Shown: piece after piece, positions 1 through 10,289 of the stretch
How the letters are laid out: the number at the start of each line of letters is the position of its first letter
How positions within the stretch are numbered: position 1 is the first letter of the stretch
Source of the DNA: Echinarachnius parma
Lineage: Eukaryota > Echinodermata > Echinoidea > Clypeasteroida > Echinarachniidae
Assembly (NCBI GenBank): GCA_037951105.1
Contig: JBAMJV010011236.1
Coordinates: 46,001 to 110,000, forward strand
Reading direction: 5' to 3'
Length of the DNA stretch: 64,000 bases
Notes under the pieces: generated by a model
The model's database searches: none
Told to the model about the DNA's origin: nothing
Seen by the model: the letters and a program-made list of their open reading frames with translations, nothing else
Position numbers and translations under genes: made by a program

Positions 1-227
1 GTTCTGACGGTAAACTATCCACTGGATAGTCGTAACCGTGGACAAAGTCAGTGCAATGAGTAAGTGAATATCACTTTCCATTTTTGCTCATTACTCGGCC
101 ATGTAACATCCATTTAACTTGAAATGTTCACACAAGACCCAGTGGAGATATGAGATATAATATTACATTGTATCAACCATTCATCACTTTTTGCACATGT
201 CAACAGAGTAATACTATATAGATCCAC
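1..227 (+). mobile_element. GATC-MITE family, truncated copy
   Basis: This is the 3' two-thirds of a short non-autonomous DNA transposon seen about ten times in the window. Shared landmarks are the motifs ATCCACTGG, CATTACTCGGCCAT and TTTTTGCACATGTCAAC, followed by a degraded end near 220. The 5' end lies outside the window. Full copies are about 370 bp, begin AAAGGGATCTAGTAAC and end GTTACTAGATCCCTTT, so the termini are inverted repeats. No coding potential is seen. Confidence 0.8.
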
Positions 228-860
228 TGGCGTACTGGTGGGGGCTTGGGGGGGGGGGGGGCGCCCCCCCCCCCAATAAAATTTCAATCATGGCTTATAT
301 CTAATTCGATGCAGTGATTAAATAAAGGGTTATTTCTTTATACAAGATAACTCAGATTTTACTTCATGTCAAGTCAAATTTCCGTCCTAAGTATGCACCG
401 TCAAGATTGCATAATTCCAAGTAAAACATGCAAAAACACCCTTAACGTGCACGGACGGACACCCCCTACCATCACACCCTCCCATCACCCTCCCCCTCCC
501 CCCCCCCCTTCGCTCCCTCGGGTATCTGTCTTGTCTACGACTGGAATACTTTGTTCATGTTGTTCTATCATACATAATGTGGCTTTTGATGCACTGTTTG
601 AATTGTATATGTCACTTTGCGATTATTATTTTGGTGGTGCATATTTTGTTTTTTTTATGAAACAAAAAAAACTCTTTTTCCGGTCGAATCATGACGCACT
701 TACCCACATTATAGTACATCTTGTCAGAATGTTTTTTCTAGGTATGTACAACAAATTTCTATGGCACCGCTAAAAGTATCGCGATATTTTTTTGTTTTCC
801 TCCAACCTTATAACTATTACTTTTATATACAAAAATATAAACATTAACCTTATTTCAATG
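228..860. other. hAT-like end with poly-G/poly-C, then no gene seen
   Basis: At 228-275 a motif like a hAT terminus (CACTGGCGTACTGG) leads into a G run that meets a C run and could fold on itself. A pyrimidine-rich stretch follows around 470-515. The 135-codon open frame starting at 366 is low-complexity and has no recognisable domain. I see no gene here. Confidence 0.35.
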
Positions 861-861
861 A

Positions 862-1920
862 CAAAGCACACCTCTCACATCGGGACTCCCGCCACTTTTG
901 TGGAAGTGGGCCTCTTATGGTCAAAACTATTCTCTTACAACACTTAATTATAATATAATAATAATAAAGCTAACAAAACAAAAAAAACATTTATTCATAA
1001 ATAAATACTATTTTAGCGCTACTATTAAATATCGCGATATACTTTTCTCTTTTTTTCTTTCTTCTTCATAATATACTAATTCCTAACAAATTAGTGCAAA
1101 CATTTCGTGGGCTTATTTTGTGCATGTTAGTACAAAGAGCTAATACAAGATACAATAATTGTCTTTTTTTTCAGTTCACTTACAAACTGAAGTAATCATA
1201 ATACATGTGAGAATAACAGACACCCAACAAAAGTAATCAAGACAATGCATTAACATATTAAGCCCTCTGCAGACAGAGCCGACTCGACCCGATCCGACTG
1301 GTTTCAATCAGGCTAGAGTTGGGCCGGTCGGTCGGAGCCGATTCATCGTGTTGAATCGGCCCCAACTGGCATCCGACTGTCTCTCGACTGGCAAAATGTG
1401 TTTCGCGAGGCACTGAAAACTGAGCCGATCCGAATGAAAACCAGTCGGATCGAGTCGAGTCGGCTCTGTCTGCAGAGGGCTTTAAAGACGCACTGCTTTT
1501 AATGCTTTTCTCACATAGGGACTCCCGCCTCTGATGTGTAGATCCATTTGAGTAAAATACATTTTGCGAAAGTTAATGTTATTTCATGATGGCTATGAAT
1601 CACAAATATTAATAATAATATTCTCCAAAATTAATTACTAACCATCGACAAATTTATGTACGGAAGATCACAAAAAGGGGTTACAAACTATAATTTATTC
1701 ATTTATATTAATGACGTTATATTACACTAACAAGGTCAACTGATTTCGATGCTTCTATCACATAGGGACTCCCGCCACTGATGTGTATACTAGTTTGGCA
1801 TCAACATAATTATATACATACTCGACAATATTTTATGCAATTAACTAAATTATACATGTAGCGACACGACAATCAACATTATACAATAATCACGCCTATT
1901 CACTTCGATGCTGTTCTCAC
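862..1920. repeat. Degenerate dispersed repeat with CACATAGGGACTCCCGCC motif
   Basis: The motif TCACATMGGGACTCCCGCC occurs near 874, 1510 and 1758, with a decayed version near 1915. At the last three it is preceded by a variant of GATGCTTYTATC. The 1510 to 1758 and 1758 to 1915 spacings are roughly 250 and 160 bp, so this looks like an eroded tandem or serial insertion array. The first interval is interrupted by the MITE at 1261-1481. No coding content. Confidence 0.4.
1261..1481. mobile_element. MITE with TTA target duplication (AGCCCTCTGCAG family)
   Basis: A 221-bp element bounded by TTA on both sides (1258-1260 and 1482-1484). Its long inverted termini begin AGCCCTCTGCAGACAGAGCC and continue through CGACTCGAC. 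A TTA duplication is the hallmark of PIF/Harbinger insertions. Two further copies of the same family sit at 26347-26558 and 26592-26851 with the terminal variant AGCCCGGCGCAGACAG. Non-coding. Confidence 0.85.
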
Positions 1921-1924
1921 TTAG

Positions 1925-2586
1925 TCATTTATAATGACTGCATTATACTTCACCAAGGTCATTTCAATGAGTCTGCCATTAGAATAATTGTTTTGGCTGC
2001 CCCAAAGTGTATTGTGGGCATTAAAATCACCCACAATTATATAATTACGCTGTTTTGCATAAGAACAAATTATATCCAAAATATGTTCATCTAATTTCTT
2101 ACATGGATTATAAAAATTAACTAATGTAACCCTTTACCCCCCTACAAATAAAGATATTTTTTGCAATTCTATCTCTTCATCGCATACACATGATACATAC
2201 GTATGCGTCATAATTCATTATAAATATATATAGCACACCCTCCTCTAGATTGCTCCTTTCTGTTCCTATGTAAACACTGATAGTAAGGAATATTCAAAAT
2301 TATATTCCCATCGTACCATGTTTCTTGTATACAAATGAACCGGTACGTCATTTCAGTATTATGCAAAAAATGTACTAATTCTTGGCCCTTGCCCAAACAT
2401 ACCTTGGGCATTCCATTGTAGAATATGGAGTGCGGCCAACATAATAAATTCAATCAATTTCATTTCATTTATGAATGCCTTCTCTTTAATTTGTAAGAGC
2501 CTTTCGGCTGCAACTTTAATCATATTAATATTATATAATTCATCAATTCGGTTATTGTCCTTAATTAACACTGAAATCAAAGCCAT
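1925..2586 (-). pseudogene. LINE ORF2 relic: APE-type endonuclease domain, RT lost
   Basis: This is the N-terminal part of ORF2 of a non-LTR retrotransposon. In the minus-strand frames one reads, in order, LHILQWNAQGM, FICIQETWYDG (the catalytic Glu block), RGGCAIYIYN, VNFYNPCKKLDEHIL and IIVGDFNAHNTLWGS. These are the ordered signatures of the APE endonuclease that nicks target DNA. At least two frameshifts break the reading frame (after WNAQG and after IYNEL), and a stop follows NAVIIND at about 1925. No reverse transcriptase follows, so the copy is 3'-truncated. It lies just downstream of the matching ORF1 relic, in normal LINE order. Clade is probably jockey/I-like. Confidence 0.85.
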
Positions 2587-2620
2587 TTGATTATGAGATT
2601 AATGAACTTTTCACCATCCT

Positions 2621-3976
2621 CTATCGTGATGTTGTATTTGTCTTGGGGTTTCCTTCTTGGAATAAAGTCTTTTTCACTCCTTTAGTCTTTCGCTGATTTT
2701 GTTTCATTGGTACTTCATTTGAGCGGGAGGTGAGTGAGGATTGGGTGGCTACTTTATCCAAAAGTATACCTGTTGGTATTCCAGCACTGCTTGTTGTTTG
2801 GATTGATTCTCCCACTACATTTAATGTCTTACTTTTATCGGGTGCATTACCTATACCATGACTACTAGATTGTTTTTCCAAGGGAAGGGCTACTGCACCA
2901 TTCTCGTTTGGTTTTGTAGTGTAAATCTTTGTTGCTTGCGCATACGAAATGTTATGTTCTATTTTCATCTTTTGAATAGCTTGAGCGGTTTTGGCTATTT
3001 GGCAGCCACCGTAAGCTGCCCGCCGAATGGGTGCCCCCGCAATTTACGCACTCAGGCGTTTCTTTTGGGGGGCACGAGTCAAAATTGTGCTATTCCCCGC
3101 ACCTAACACATCTTTCTTTGTGCCAACATTGTTGAATAGAATGTCCAAAACGTTGACACTAAGAGCCTTTTCACATTGGCGAAAATGCGTGATTTCAATC
3201 ATGATTTGAGTTATTTTTCACTCCAATCACGGTATTTTCGACGGTGTGAACACTAATTGGAATCACGAATCGCGGAACTCAAAGCATGCTCCAGAGGTGT
3301 TTTCAAATCATGATTCACTCAAATCACAGTGCGAATCGGTAGTGTGAACGGCTTGACCTCCAAAACATGATTTGGGAGGCGGAGCTTATGTGACCTTACA
3401 TGCACTTCCACCAATAAACGGGGCGCTCTTCGCTTCGAATGCAGTCATGCAGTGTAATACTAGTGTTCTCCTTGTTTGATTGACAGGTACGTCTCCAGAA
3501 ACTGTGATTGTAATCACAGTTTGTTTTCGTAGTGTGAAAGCAAGGCAACAGAATCACCGTGATTGTAAACATAACTCCAATCATGATTGCAATTACCAGT
3601 GTGAAAACGCTCTGAGTCTGTGCCACACACCTTTTGAATGGATTTAGCGATCGTGAGTGGGCTAACATTTTTTAGGTTTTTTGTTTTATCTATAGCCGAT
3701 AGCAAAATCTTCAATTCATCCTCCTGTTTGGGTGGTGGGGCTTGTTTTGGGGTTTGAAAAGGGATATCCTGGGTGTCCGAGTCAGATGTGGAATAATCGG
3801 AGGAATAATGTCCATTTAAATTCTCTACATTGAGACTACCTTCTCTTGCTCTTTTTTTTCCCGCGTCGACGTTGTTTGGGAGTGAGCACTTCTTGAAAAA
3901 CCTCTTCATGACTAGATCTAGAGTCTACCTCTATAGGATCATTAGCCGCCATTTTAGACTATGTCTAAAATGGCGG
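2621..3976 (-). pseudogene. LINE ORF1 (gag-like) relic with zinc knuckles, split by a MITE
   Basis: This is the RNA-binding ORF1 protein of the same LINE. Part one (about 3968-3614) is a charged, serine-rich N-terminus ending AKSIQKVCGTDSE. A likelier start is the ATG near 3968 (MAANDPIEVDSR), with a frame slip in the A run at about 3855. Part two (about 3157-3010) reads CQRFGHSIQQCWHKERCVRC, then a stop, then PECVNCGGTHSAGS, the zinc-knuckle region. A downstream frame begins IEHNISYAQATKIY, the conserved stretch after the knuckles, and ends at 2621. The RRM-like middle expected between the two parts is missing; a MITE (3162-3613) sits at that point. A perfect 14-bp hairpin lies at 3946-3976. 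Confidence 0.8.
3162..3613. mobile_element. MITE (AGAGCCTTTTCACATTGG family)
   Basis: A 452-bp element with inverted termini AGAGCCTTTTCACATTGG and, reversed, AGAGCGTTTTCACACTGG (16 of 18 match). The interior has repeated self-complementary AATCATGATTTGA-like and AATCACGGT modules. It interrupts a LINE ORF1 relic. I could not identify a clean target duplication. A diverged partial copy is at 6227-6546. No coding potential. Confidence 0.75.
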
Positions 3977-4632
3977 GAAATCCAATGTTAGTCTGTGCAG
4001 TGCAAAAATAAGCCCACTATGTTTGCCTACCTTTACCACGGTGCCATCAATCCAAGAATCCGTGTTTCCAAATCCACACTCCAAAACAAATTATACAAAT
4101 TCCAAAAAGCAATATACTACAAACAACAACAAACTATATAAGAATATGAAGAGCGAGGGAGAGAGGGACGAAACACGTCCAGTCTCCGCGACCTTCCCCT
4201 TTGTTTCCCCTTTGTGATGCGGATTTGGTTTTGCCCCCCCAAAAGTTTTTGCTCATTACGCAATTGACTAGATCCCTTGTTTTCATGTTTTAGACGATGG
4301 TTCACATAAATCTCCTTTGTGAGTTCCAGCCAAAGCCTAAAGTAAACATGTTCTAGAATTAACCCGACTGTACTGGCCTTTACCCCTCTTTATCTGATCC
4401 CATGTGCGCCCTAATGCATGGTGTCATTATCTACAGGTGGTTGTTTTATTATTTTAAAGAATCAACATGTTGGATTAACGTGTTTTAGGCTACACCTTCC
4501 GCGTGGTTAAGATTATTAGCCCGAAGCACGCCTCCAAACAAAATATACGTCTCCATTTAGCAGCTGCAGTACCGTACATGCCACATTTTACAGTAATGAT
4601 AACGCATATTAATTTAAATTTTGTTTATCCAG
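3977..4632. other. Region upstream of the first visible GPCR exon
   Basis: No conserved gene is seen. At its right edge a pyrimidine-rich tract ends in TTTTGTTTATCCAG, a plausible 3' splice site directly before the GPCR exon. An upstream non-coding or signal-peptide exon could lie in this stretch or before it, but I could not identify one. Confidence 0.3.
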
Positions 4633-4882
4633 AGCGGCAATGCGACTCTATTCGGGACAGCCTTCATGGTCGCCGATTCTACCCTCCAGATGAGCCCGTC
4701 ACCAACGAGGTCCCCGACCACGACCTCGAACGAAAACAGCGCGTACGTGAACCCTTACCCCGACGAACACGTGGTCCACACGATCTATCTGGTCTGGACG
4801 TTAGTCATCATGTTCACTGGTTGCCTTGGAAACGTGCTTGTCATCTCGGCCGTTTGGCTTCACCGAAGCCTCCGTAACATCG
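4633..4882 (+). CDS. Class A GPCR, melatonin-receptor-like, exon 1 (N-terminus and TM1)
   Basis: First recognisable coding exon of a seven-transmembrane receptor acting at the cell surface, presumably through G proteins. The first in-frame ATG is at 4666. Frame also stays open back to a 3' splice site at 4632, adding SGNATLFGTAF with an NAT glycosylation site, so an upstream exon is possible. From that ATG, residues 1-35 are a Ser/Thr/Pro-rich extracellular tail. TM1 is about 36-62 with the GN motif (Asn56 = 1.50), followed by LHRSLRNIG. The donor at 4883 is GTAAGT and the phase is +1. The four exons join in frame to 354 residues. The family call rests on RNIGNIFIVNLAVAD, NRY instead of DRY followed by VSICH, and a TM7 without NPxxY, all reminiscent of melatonin receptors. 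The ligand is unknown. Confidence 0.85.
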
Positions 4883-4904
4883 GTAAGTAACTCTAAAAAA
4901 TAAC

Positions 4905-5033
4905 AACAACAACAACGACGACGATGATGATGACTGTGATCGTATTGCCGTGATGATGATGAGGAGGATGAGGAGGATGAAGATGATGATGATGATAATG
5001 ATGATGATGATGATGGTGATGAGGATGATGATG

Positions 5034-5064
<31 letters not shown>

Positions 5065-5068
5065 TATA
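4905..5068 (+). repeat. (GAT)n-rich microsatellite in intron 1
   Basis: Imperfect GAT/GAC/GAG triplet repeat shortly after the exon 1 donor. Long minus-strand open frames rich in Ile over it are an artefact of the repeat. Confidence 0.9.
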
Positions 5069-6009
5069 ATTATGATTATTTAACGACGTTAGGTTTTTTC
5101 GCATTTGTACAATTTTGATGACATCGATTTGAGTTACAACTAGCAACATACATAATTTTCGACATCTTATTTCTAAAAGTCTCCATTGGAGACTTTCAAC
5201 TATGTGCAAAGCTAGTCCAATGAGTTAGCAAATATCATATGACATTTATTTACGATGGAATTTTCATACATCACTCTGCGGCATATTAAATCAAAGAAAT
5301 ACATATGACATCAACACTTTGTCATTTTTATTTGTTTTGCACAAGTAAATTAAGTTACTAGATGCCTTTCAGTCAACTCTTCACCGATAACTGCTGATCA
5401 AGTATTTACTTCAAAAGTGTTCTTAAAAAGAAAAATGAAATGCTAAGTGTGGGCGCCAAGACAAATTCAAGTCGCCATGCTCGCGGACGCTCGTTCTGGC
5501 GCTACATGCAAATGTGTTATCTGATCCAACCTGACGTCTCCATGGCCATGACCGTGAAGGCCGCGACAGTTTATTAACCCCTCATTCTCTGATCTTGCTG
5601 AAGTATATTGGGAACGCGAAATGACCTTGCCTTTACACGCTATATTTGGACATGTATTTAATATGCATCTAACGTGTGTAATGCAGAATCTCTCTCACCC
5701 TTTCGGCATTTTTTCTTTCCCTTTTCACTCTCTCATCGAAGCCCCATACACTCTATAGATAAGTGTTAGACATTCTTAATGTCTTATTTAAACTATCCAT
5801 CATTAAATAAACAATCTACAGTCTTTCTTGTTTCGATGAGGGACTTTCCCTTCGACCATGCATATCATTCTGTAATAGTGATTAAAATAATTATCGCGCC
5901 TCTTCCTCTGGTACATAATAGGGGTTTTTATCGTTCAACAACGTGTACATGGTATAAGTCATGATAAGTGCATGTTTGAGTCGCAGTAAAAAGAAAATTA
6001 CAGATGGAC
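5069..6009. other. Intron 1 sequence, nothing recognised
   Basis: AT-rich sequence with no coding signature, RNA gene or clear repeat structure that I can see. Confidence 0.4.
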
Positions 6010-6226
6010 TGAAGTGTTCAGATTTGTATTTATCCACTGGAAAGTTATAACTGTGTACAAAGTCATCGCAATGAGTTAGCGAATATCACTGTGCATTTTC
6101 GGTAATTACTTGGCAATATAACGCGATATCTTCACACATATTTACTCAGTGGACATATCTGACCACAACAATATACATTTCACCAACCATTCATCACGTT
6201 TTGCACATGTCAACAAGTTACTAGAG
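6010..6226 (+). mobile_element. GATC-MITE family, partial copy
   Basis: Contains ATCCACTGG, GCAATGAGTTAGCGAATATCAC and TTTTGCACATGTCAACAAGTTACTAG in the family order. The 5' third is missing, and the right end abuts a copy of the 3162-3613 MITE family. Confidence 0.75.
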
Positions 6227-6546
6227 CTCCAATCACGGTATTTTGTTGATCGTGTTAAAGCAAACTAGACTCACGAATCGCGAAACTCTAATCGTGGTCC
6301 GGAGGTTTGCTAATCATGATTCACTCAAATCACAGTGCAAATCTCTAGTGTGAACGGCTTGACCTCGAAATTGTTTGATTGACAGGTGCACAGAAACACG
6401 TCTCCAGAATCGCGATTGTAATTACGGTCTGCGTGAAGTCTATATTTTCCTGGTGTGAAAGCAAGGCAACAGAATCACAGTGTTTGTAAACATGATTACA
6501 ATCATGATTGCAATCACGATTTAGCTTGTGTGTGAACGGGCTTTAA
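6227..6546. mobile_element. Diverged copy of the AGAGCC MITE family
   Basis: Shares CCAATCACGGTATTTT, ACTCACGAATCGCG, TCATGATTCACTCAAATCAC and a right end GTGTGAACGGGCTTT with the 3162-3613 element. The left terminus is lost at its junction with the preceding MITE. Confidence 0.65.
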
Positions 6547-6784
6547 TAAATCACACGTAAATTGAGGTTGGGGAAACTCCTTCAACCTGAACAAAATAAT
6601 GTCCCTTGCACGAACGTATGGCAAGGCGTTTTCATTTTTATTCCTATTTCTTGATAGCAATTACCATTGCTTAACAACAGAAAATAATTTCTTGATATCA
6701 AGAATTCATTTCTTGATATCAAGAATTGAATTCTTGATATAAAAAATTGTTATAGTGATTGATTTCGTGCGCGAAAGTATTGCA

Positions 6785-7016
6785 CAAATTTATTTGGATT
6801 TCGAGCTCAAAAGTAGTGCAGAAATTCACAGTTGAATTCGAACGCAAAAGTAATGCAGAAATGCATTCTGATTTCGAGCTCAAAAGTAGTGCAAAAATTC
6901 ACAGTTGATTTCGAGCTCAAAAGAAGTGCAGAAATTCATAGTTGTTTTCGAGCGCAAAAGTAATGCAGAAATTCATTCTGATTTCGAACGCAAAAGTATT
7001 GCACGAATTCATGCTG
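6785..7016 (+). repeat. About six 38-bp direct repeats in the left fold-back arm
   Basis: Units follow the pattern GATTTCGAGCTCAAAAGTAG then TGCAGAAATTCACAGTT, alternating GAGCTC and GAACGC variants. Complementary copies lie at about 7940-8090 in the right arm. Confidence 0.85.
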
Positions 7017-8109
7017 AGCGGTGCGGTGTCGAAAGTCAATGTATCGCGAGTATTCAACTAATGCAAGAATTAATTTTAAGATATGTTGCCAGTTTGCAGT
7101 GCATTGAATGTCTCGGTGATTTTCCTTGTAGCAAATATTTCTTTGATACTATTTAAACATATGTTTATTTAGACCATTTATACATGTTGAATTGAAAATG
7201 TAGGACGTGATTTGTTTCTGGTTTAATCACTTGTTATAAAACATACGAATACGCGTCTTTCAAAAACGTAAAACGGCAACATATCACGAAATCATTTCGT
7301 GATATGTTGCCAATGGCCGTTGCGCAAACCTGTTGTAAAGATTGTCCCGTGTGCAATAATATGTCCACGTTTTTCTGAATAAATAATTTTATATTGTACT
7401 AAGTCATGTTAGTTGAAATAAAAATGTCAGATGTGATAATTTTCCAGAAAAAATCTTCTAAACAGACTTACAAAACACGCGTTGTAAAAACATAAATTGG
7501 CAACATATCACGAATTCATGCCACGTGCACAGAAGTCATCATTGAAATACACCACGTGGCATGAATTCGTGATATGTTGCCAATTTATGTTTTTACAATG
7601 CGTGTTTTGTAAGTCTGTTTAGAAGTCTTTTTGCTGGAAAATTATCACATGTGACGTTAATATTTCAACTAAAATACTAAGTACATTTTAAAATTAATTA
7701 TGCAGAAAAAAACGTGGACATATTTATTGCACACGGGACAATCTTTACAACAGGTTTGCGTAACGGCCATTGTGTTTCGTGATATGATGCCGTTTTACGT
7801 TTTTGAAAGACGGGTATTCGTATGTTTTATAACAAGTAATTAAACTAGAAAAAAATCACGTCCTACATTTTCAATTCAACATTTATAATTGGTCTAAATA
7901 AACATATGTTTAAATAGTATCAAAGAAATATTTTGCGTTCAAAATCAGGATGAATTTGTGCACTAGTTTTGCGCTCGAAATCAACTGTGAATGTTTGCAC
8001 TACTTTTGATCTCGAAATCAGAATGAATTTTTGCATTACCTTTGCGTTCGAAATCAATTGCGAATTTGTGCAATACTTTTGCGCTCGATATCCAAATAAT
8101 TCTTGCTAT

Positions 8110-8424
8110 ATCAAGAATTGAATTTGTACGATCAAAAAATGATTTCTTGATATCAAGAATTGAATTCTTGATATCAAGAAGTGAATTATTGATATCAAGA
8201 AGTGAATTCTTGATATCAAAAACTGAATTCTTGATATCAAGAATTGAATTATTGATATCAAGAAATGATTTCCTGTTGTTAACAAACGACAATTCTTGAT
8301 ATCAAGAATATAATTCTTGATATCAAGAAATGCATTCTTGATATCAAGAATTGAGTTCTTGATATAAAAAAAAAACAATAGAATTCTTGATATCAAGAAT
8401 TGAATTCTTGATATCAGGAAATAT
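8110..8424. repeat. Tandem palindrome array, TTGATATCAAGAATTGAATTC units
   Basis: Roughly fifteen tandem copies of the palindrome TTCTTGATATCAAGAA, spaced about 18-19 bp, many joined by GAATTC-like links. A shorter matching block is in the left arm (6655-6745). The repeat is self-complementary at every scale and could form cruciforms. Confidence 0.9.
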
Positions 8425-8458
8425 GAATAAATGTTAAAACGGCTTGCCATACGAACGA

Positions 8459-9196
8459 GTTTACCGCAGGATATAAACTCATCAGCGCACGACTCTTCCT
8501 CGAAGATAAATCTATTCACCGCAAAAAAAACCCAGGTGTACCATATATCAACTCTATTTATGTGAAATGTAATTTCTCGTAGGCAAGGGGTTAACTTTGT
8601 CGTTACCTCGATGGCGAGAGCAAATGCTGAAAGTTCGGAATTTCTACAAGCAAAATTCCCCAGAGTGATGTGGAAATCTCTGGCGTCGACAACATGTTTT
8701 GAATGCAATGTTGCTTTGGCATTGATTGAGGTAGACCGTAAGTTGGCGTTCATTTGGAAACTAATTCAAATTTCCATCTGTTTATTTTGATTATAATGTG
8801 CGATGCGAATTCACAACATCCTTGAAGTTTTTTACACTCGTGTAATAATGTTCATTATCAAAACACTTCGAATAAATCCGTGTCCATCAGTAATCGCATG
8901 CGCATTATTTAGAATTGTGTGTTCCTATAAAGCATCAATGCACACCGAAACATAATATTTTTTTGTATGTTCAAGTTCTCAGTTGACATTCTTTTTGCGG
9001 GTTAGAAAAAACATTCCATGAATCACAATAATACCCAGTGCATCAAGTTGGTGGAAATTCAAAACCAGTGATAAAGAATTCAAATGATGGCAGAAAAAAC
9101 AATCACTTTGTAGTCTAGCACTCAGGCTCATTTCCTTTTTATTCTGAGTACTTGTATCATGTATTAATATATCCTTTCACCAAGTTAGAAGAAAAA
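8459..9196. other. Intron 1 sequence, nothing recognised
   Basis: No gene, RNA or clear repeat boundary was recognised. Confidence 0.35.
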
Positions 9197-9258
9197 TCGG
9201 TAGAGCGCCGGTCTGGCAATCCGGAGATCTCGGGTTCGAATCCCGGATGAATCCCATT
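9197..9258 (+). repeat. tRNA-like SINE head or tRNA pseudogene
   Basis: Shows TCGGTAGAGCGCCGG (box A-like) and GGGTTCGAATCCCGG (box B and T-arm), with an anticodon-arm-like CCGGTCTGGCAATCCGG between them. The 5' acceptor strand is not recognisable and the anticodon stem has a T:T mismatch. I therefore read it as a tRNA-derived SINE fragment, not a functional tRNA. A second tRNA-headed SINE lies on the minus strand at 56470-56795. Confidence 0.6.
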
Positions 9259-9477
9259 TTCTTTGCTCTTTTTCATATAGGCTATACTATATATTTCTGG
9301 TCAGTTTCCTATTATGTTTGAAAAATCAACCCGTAACATAACGAATCTGATTGAATAAATTTGAGTATACATTCGATTTCTAAAAAATACCTTTGAAACA
9401 ACCCTCACTGTGTTTTTTTCTTCAAATTATATAGTAATCAATAACGGCATGGAAAGTAAAATCAAAACCAAAGCTTC

Positions 9478-9550
9478 GTAAATCAGACGCGCGGTGCTAT
9501 CTTGTGAACGCCTTGCGCGCGGTGCGTAATGCACACTGGCTCAGTGCAAA
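9478..9550 (+). repeat. Dispersed GC-rich repeat (three copies in window)
   Basis: Pattern ATCAGACGCGCGGTGC, then GCGAACGCCTTGCGC, then GGTGCGTAATGCAC. Related copies are at about 18837-18905 and 24640-24715. Function and family unknown. Confidence 0.55.
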
Positions 9551-10289
9551 GACTGTAGAATTACAGCTCACTGGCGGTCGCGCAGCGATGTCCCTTCAAA
9601 CAGAATGAAGATTCAAATCGAGCTTAAGCCTAGAGCTTAGTAGCCATATGAAATTTATTATATCACTGTATTTGTGTCATTTTTATTAATAAAAAAACAT
9701 TTAAAAATTATAGACGATTGCTTTTTTTGGAAATTCAGTTCCATTCTTTAGTAAGAATTTAAAAGAAAATAAGGATCAAACTGTACTTACAAATACTCGG
9801 CAAATCAGGCTAGCATGAAGATTGAGCAACAGCTTAAGTGTCGACCTTAGTAACCTATAGGAATATGTTTTTATGTAGAATTAATATTATCCTCATGATA
9901 AGAAAAATATTAAAAAATTATAGTCGATAGCGATTTTACAATTGAAATCAAAGCTGTGAGAAACATATTTTTTAAATTTAAAGATTTGTTACCGTGTAGA
10001 GAAAAATGGCAATGGCTACTCGCGTGTTATAATGTTAATGCGCGCTCAGTCCGCGCACTGTCTTTATTTAATTCTTTATAATTATACGCGCAAATTGTGC
10101 GCAAAGCAAATTTCACGCGCGATATGCAACTTTAGGGTCGTCAAACTTTATCACGTCATCTTGAAGTTATTTTTAGTCAGGCGAAGTAAACATTGTTATT
10201 GTGACGTCATAATGAAAAGCCTGCGTATCAAAGTGCGTGTTAATTTTGTACATCGCGCTCTGCCCATTCACGTTGTACAGGATAATTGC

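Larger units (their letters stand above)
6612..8458. mobile_element. Long fold-back transposon, 1.85 kb
   Basis: Nearly the whole segment is one inverted repeat centred near 7537. The left arm starts CGAACGTATGGCAAGG and the right arm ends CTTGCCATACGAACG. The centre reads GGCATGAATTCGTGATATG against its complement. Each arm contains, from outside in, a tandem palindrome block (TTGATATCAAGAA units), a block of about 38-bp direct repeats (TTTCGAGCTCAAAAGTAGTG), and unique DNA. Arms made of tandem subrepeats are typical of fold-back transposons such as the sea-urchin TU and fly FB elements (family knowledge, by analogy). No transposase is visible; open frames here are translations of the repeat. 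A 326-bp relative is at 53794-54119. Confidence 0.85.

Noticed and set aside
4841..5209. Minus-strand frame of 122 codons
   Set aside because: It overlaps the GPCR exon in antisense and is dominated by Ile from the GAT microsatellite.
7981..8753. Overlapping plus and minus frames with regular Ile/Leu/Asp repeats
   Set aside because: They are translations of the tandem palindrome TTGATATCAAGAA; both strands are open because the repeat is self-complementary.
9197..9258. Functional tRNA gene
   Set aside because: Box B is good but the acceptor stem cannot be formed and the anticodon stem has a mismatch; a SINE fragment is more likely.
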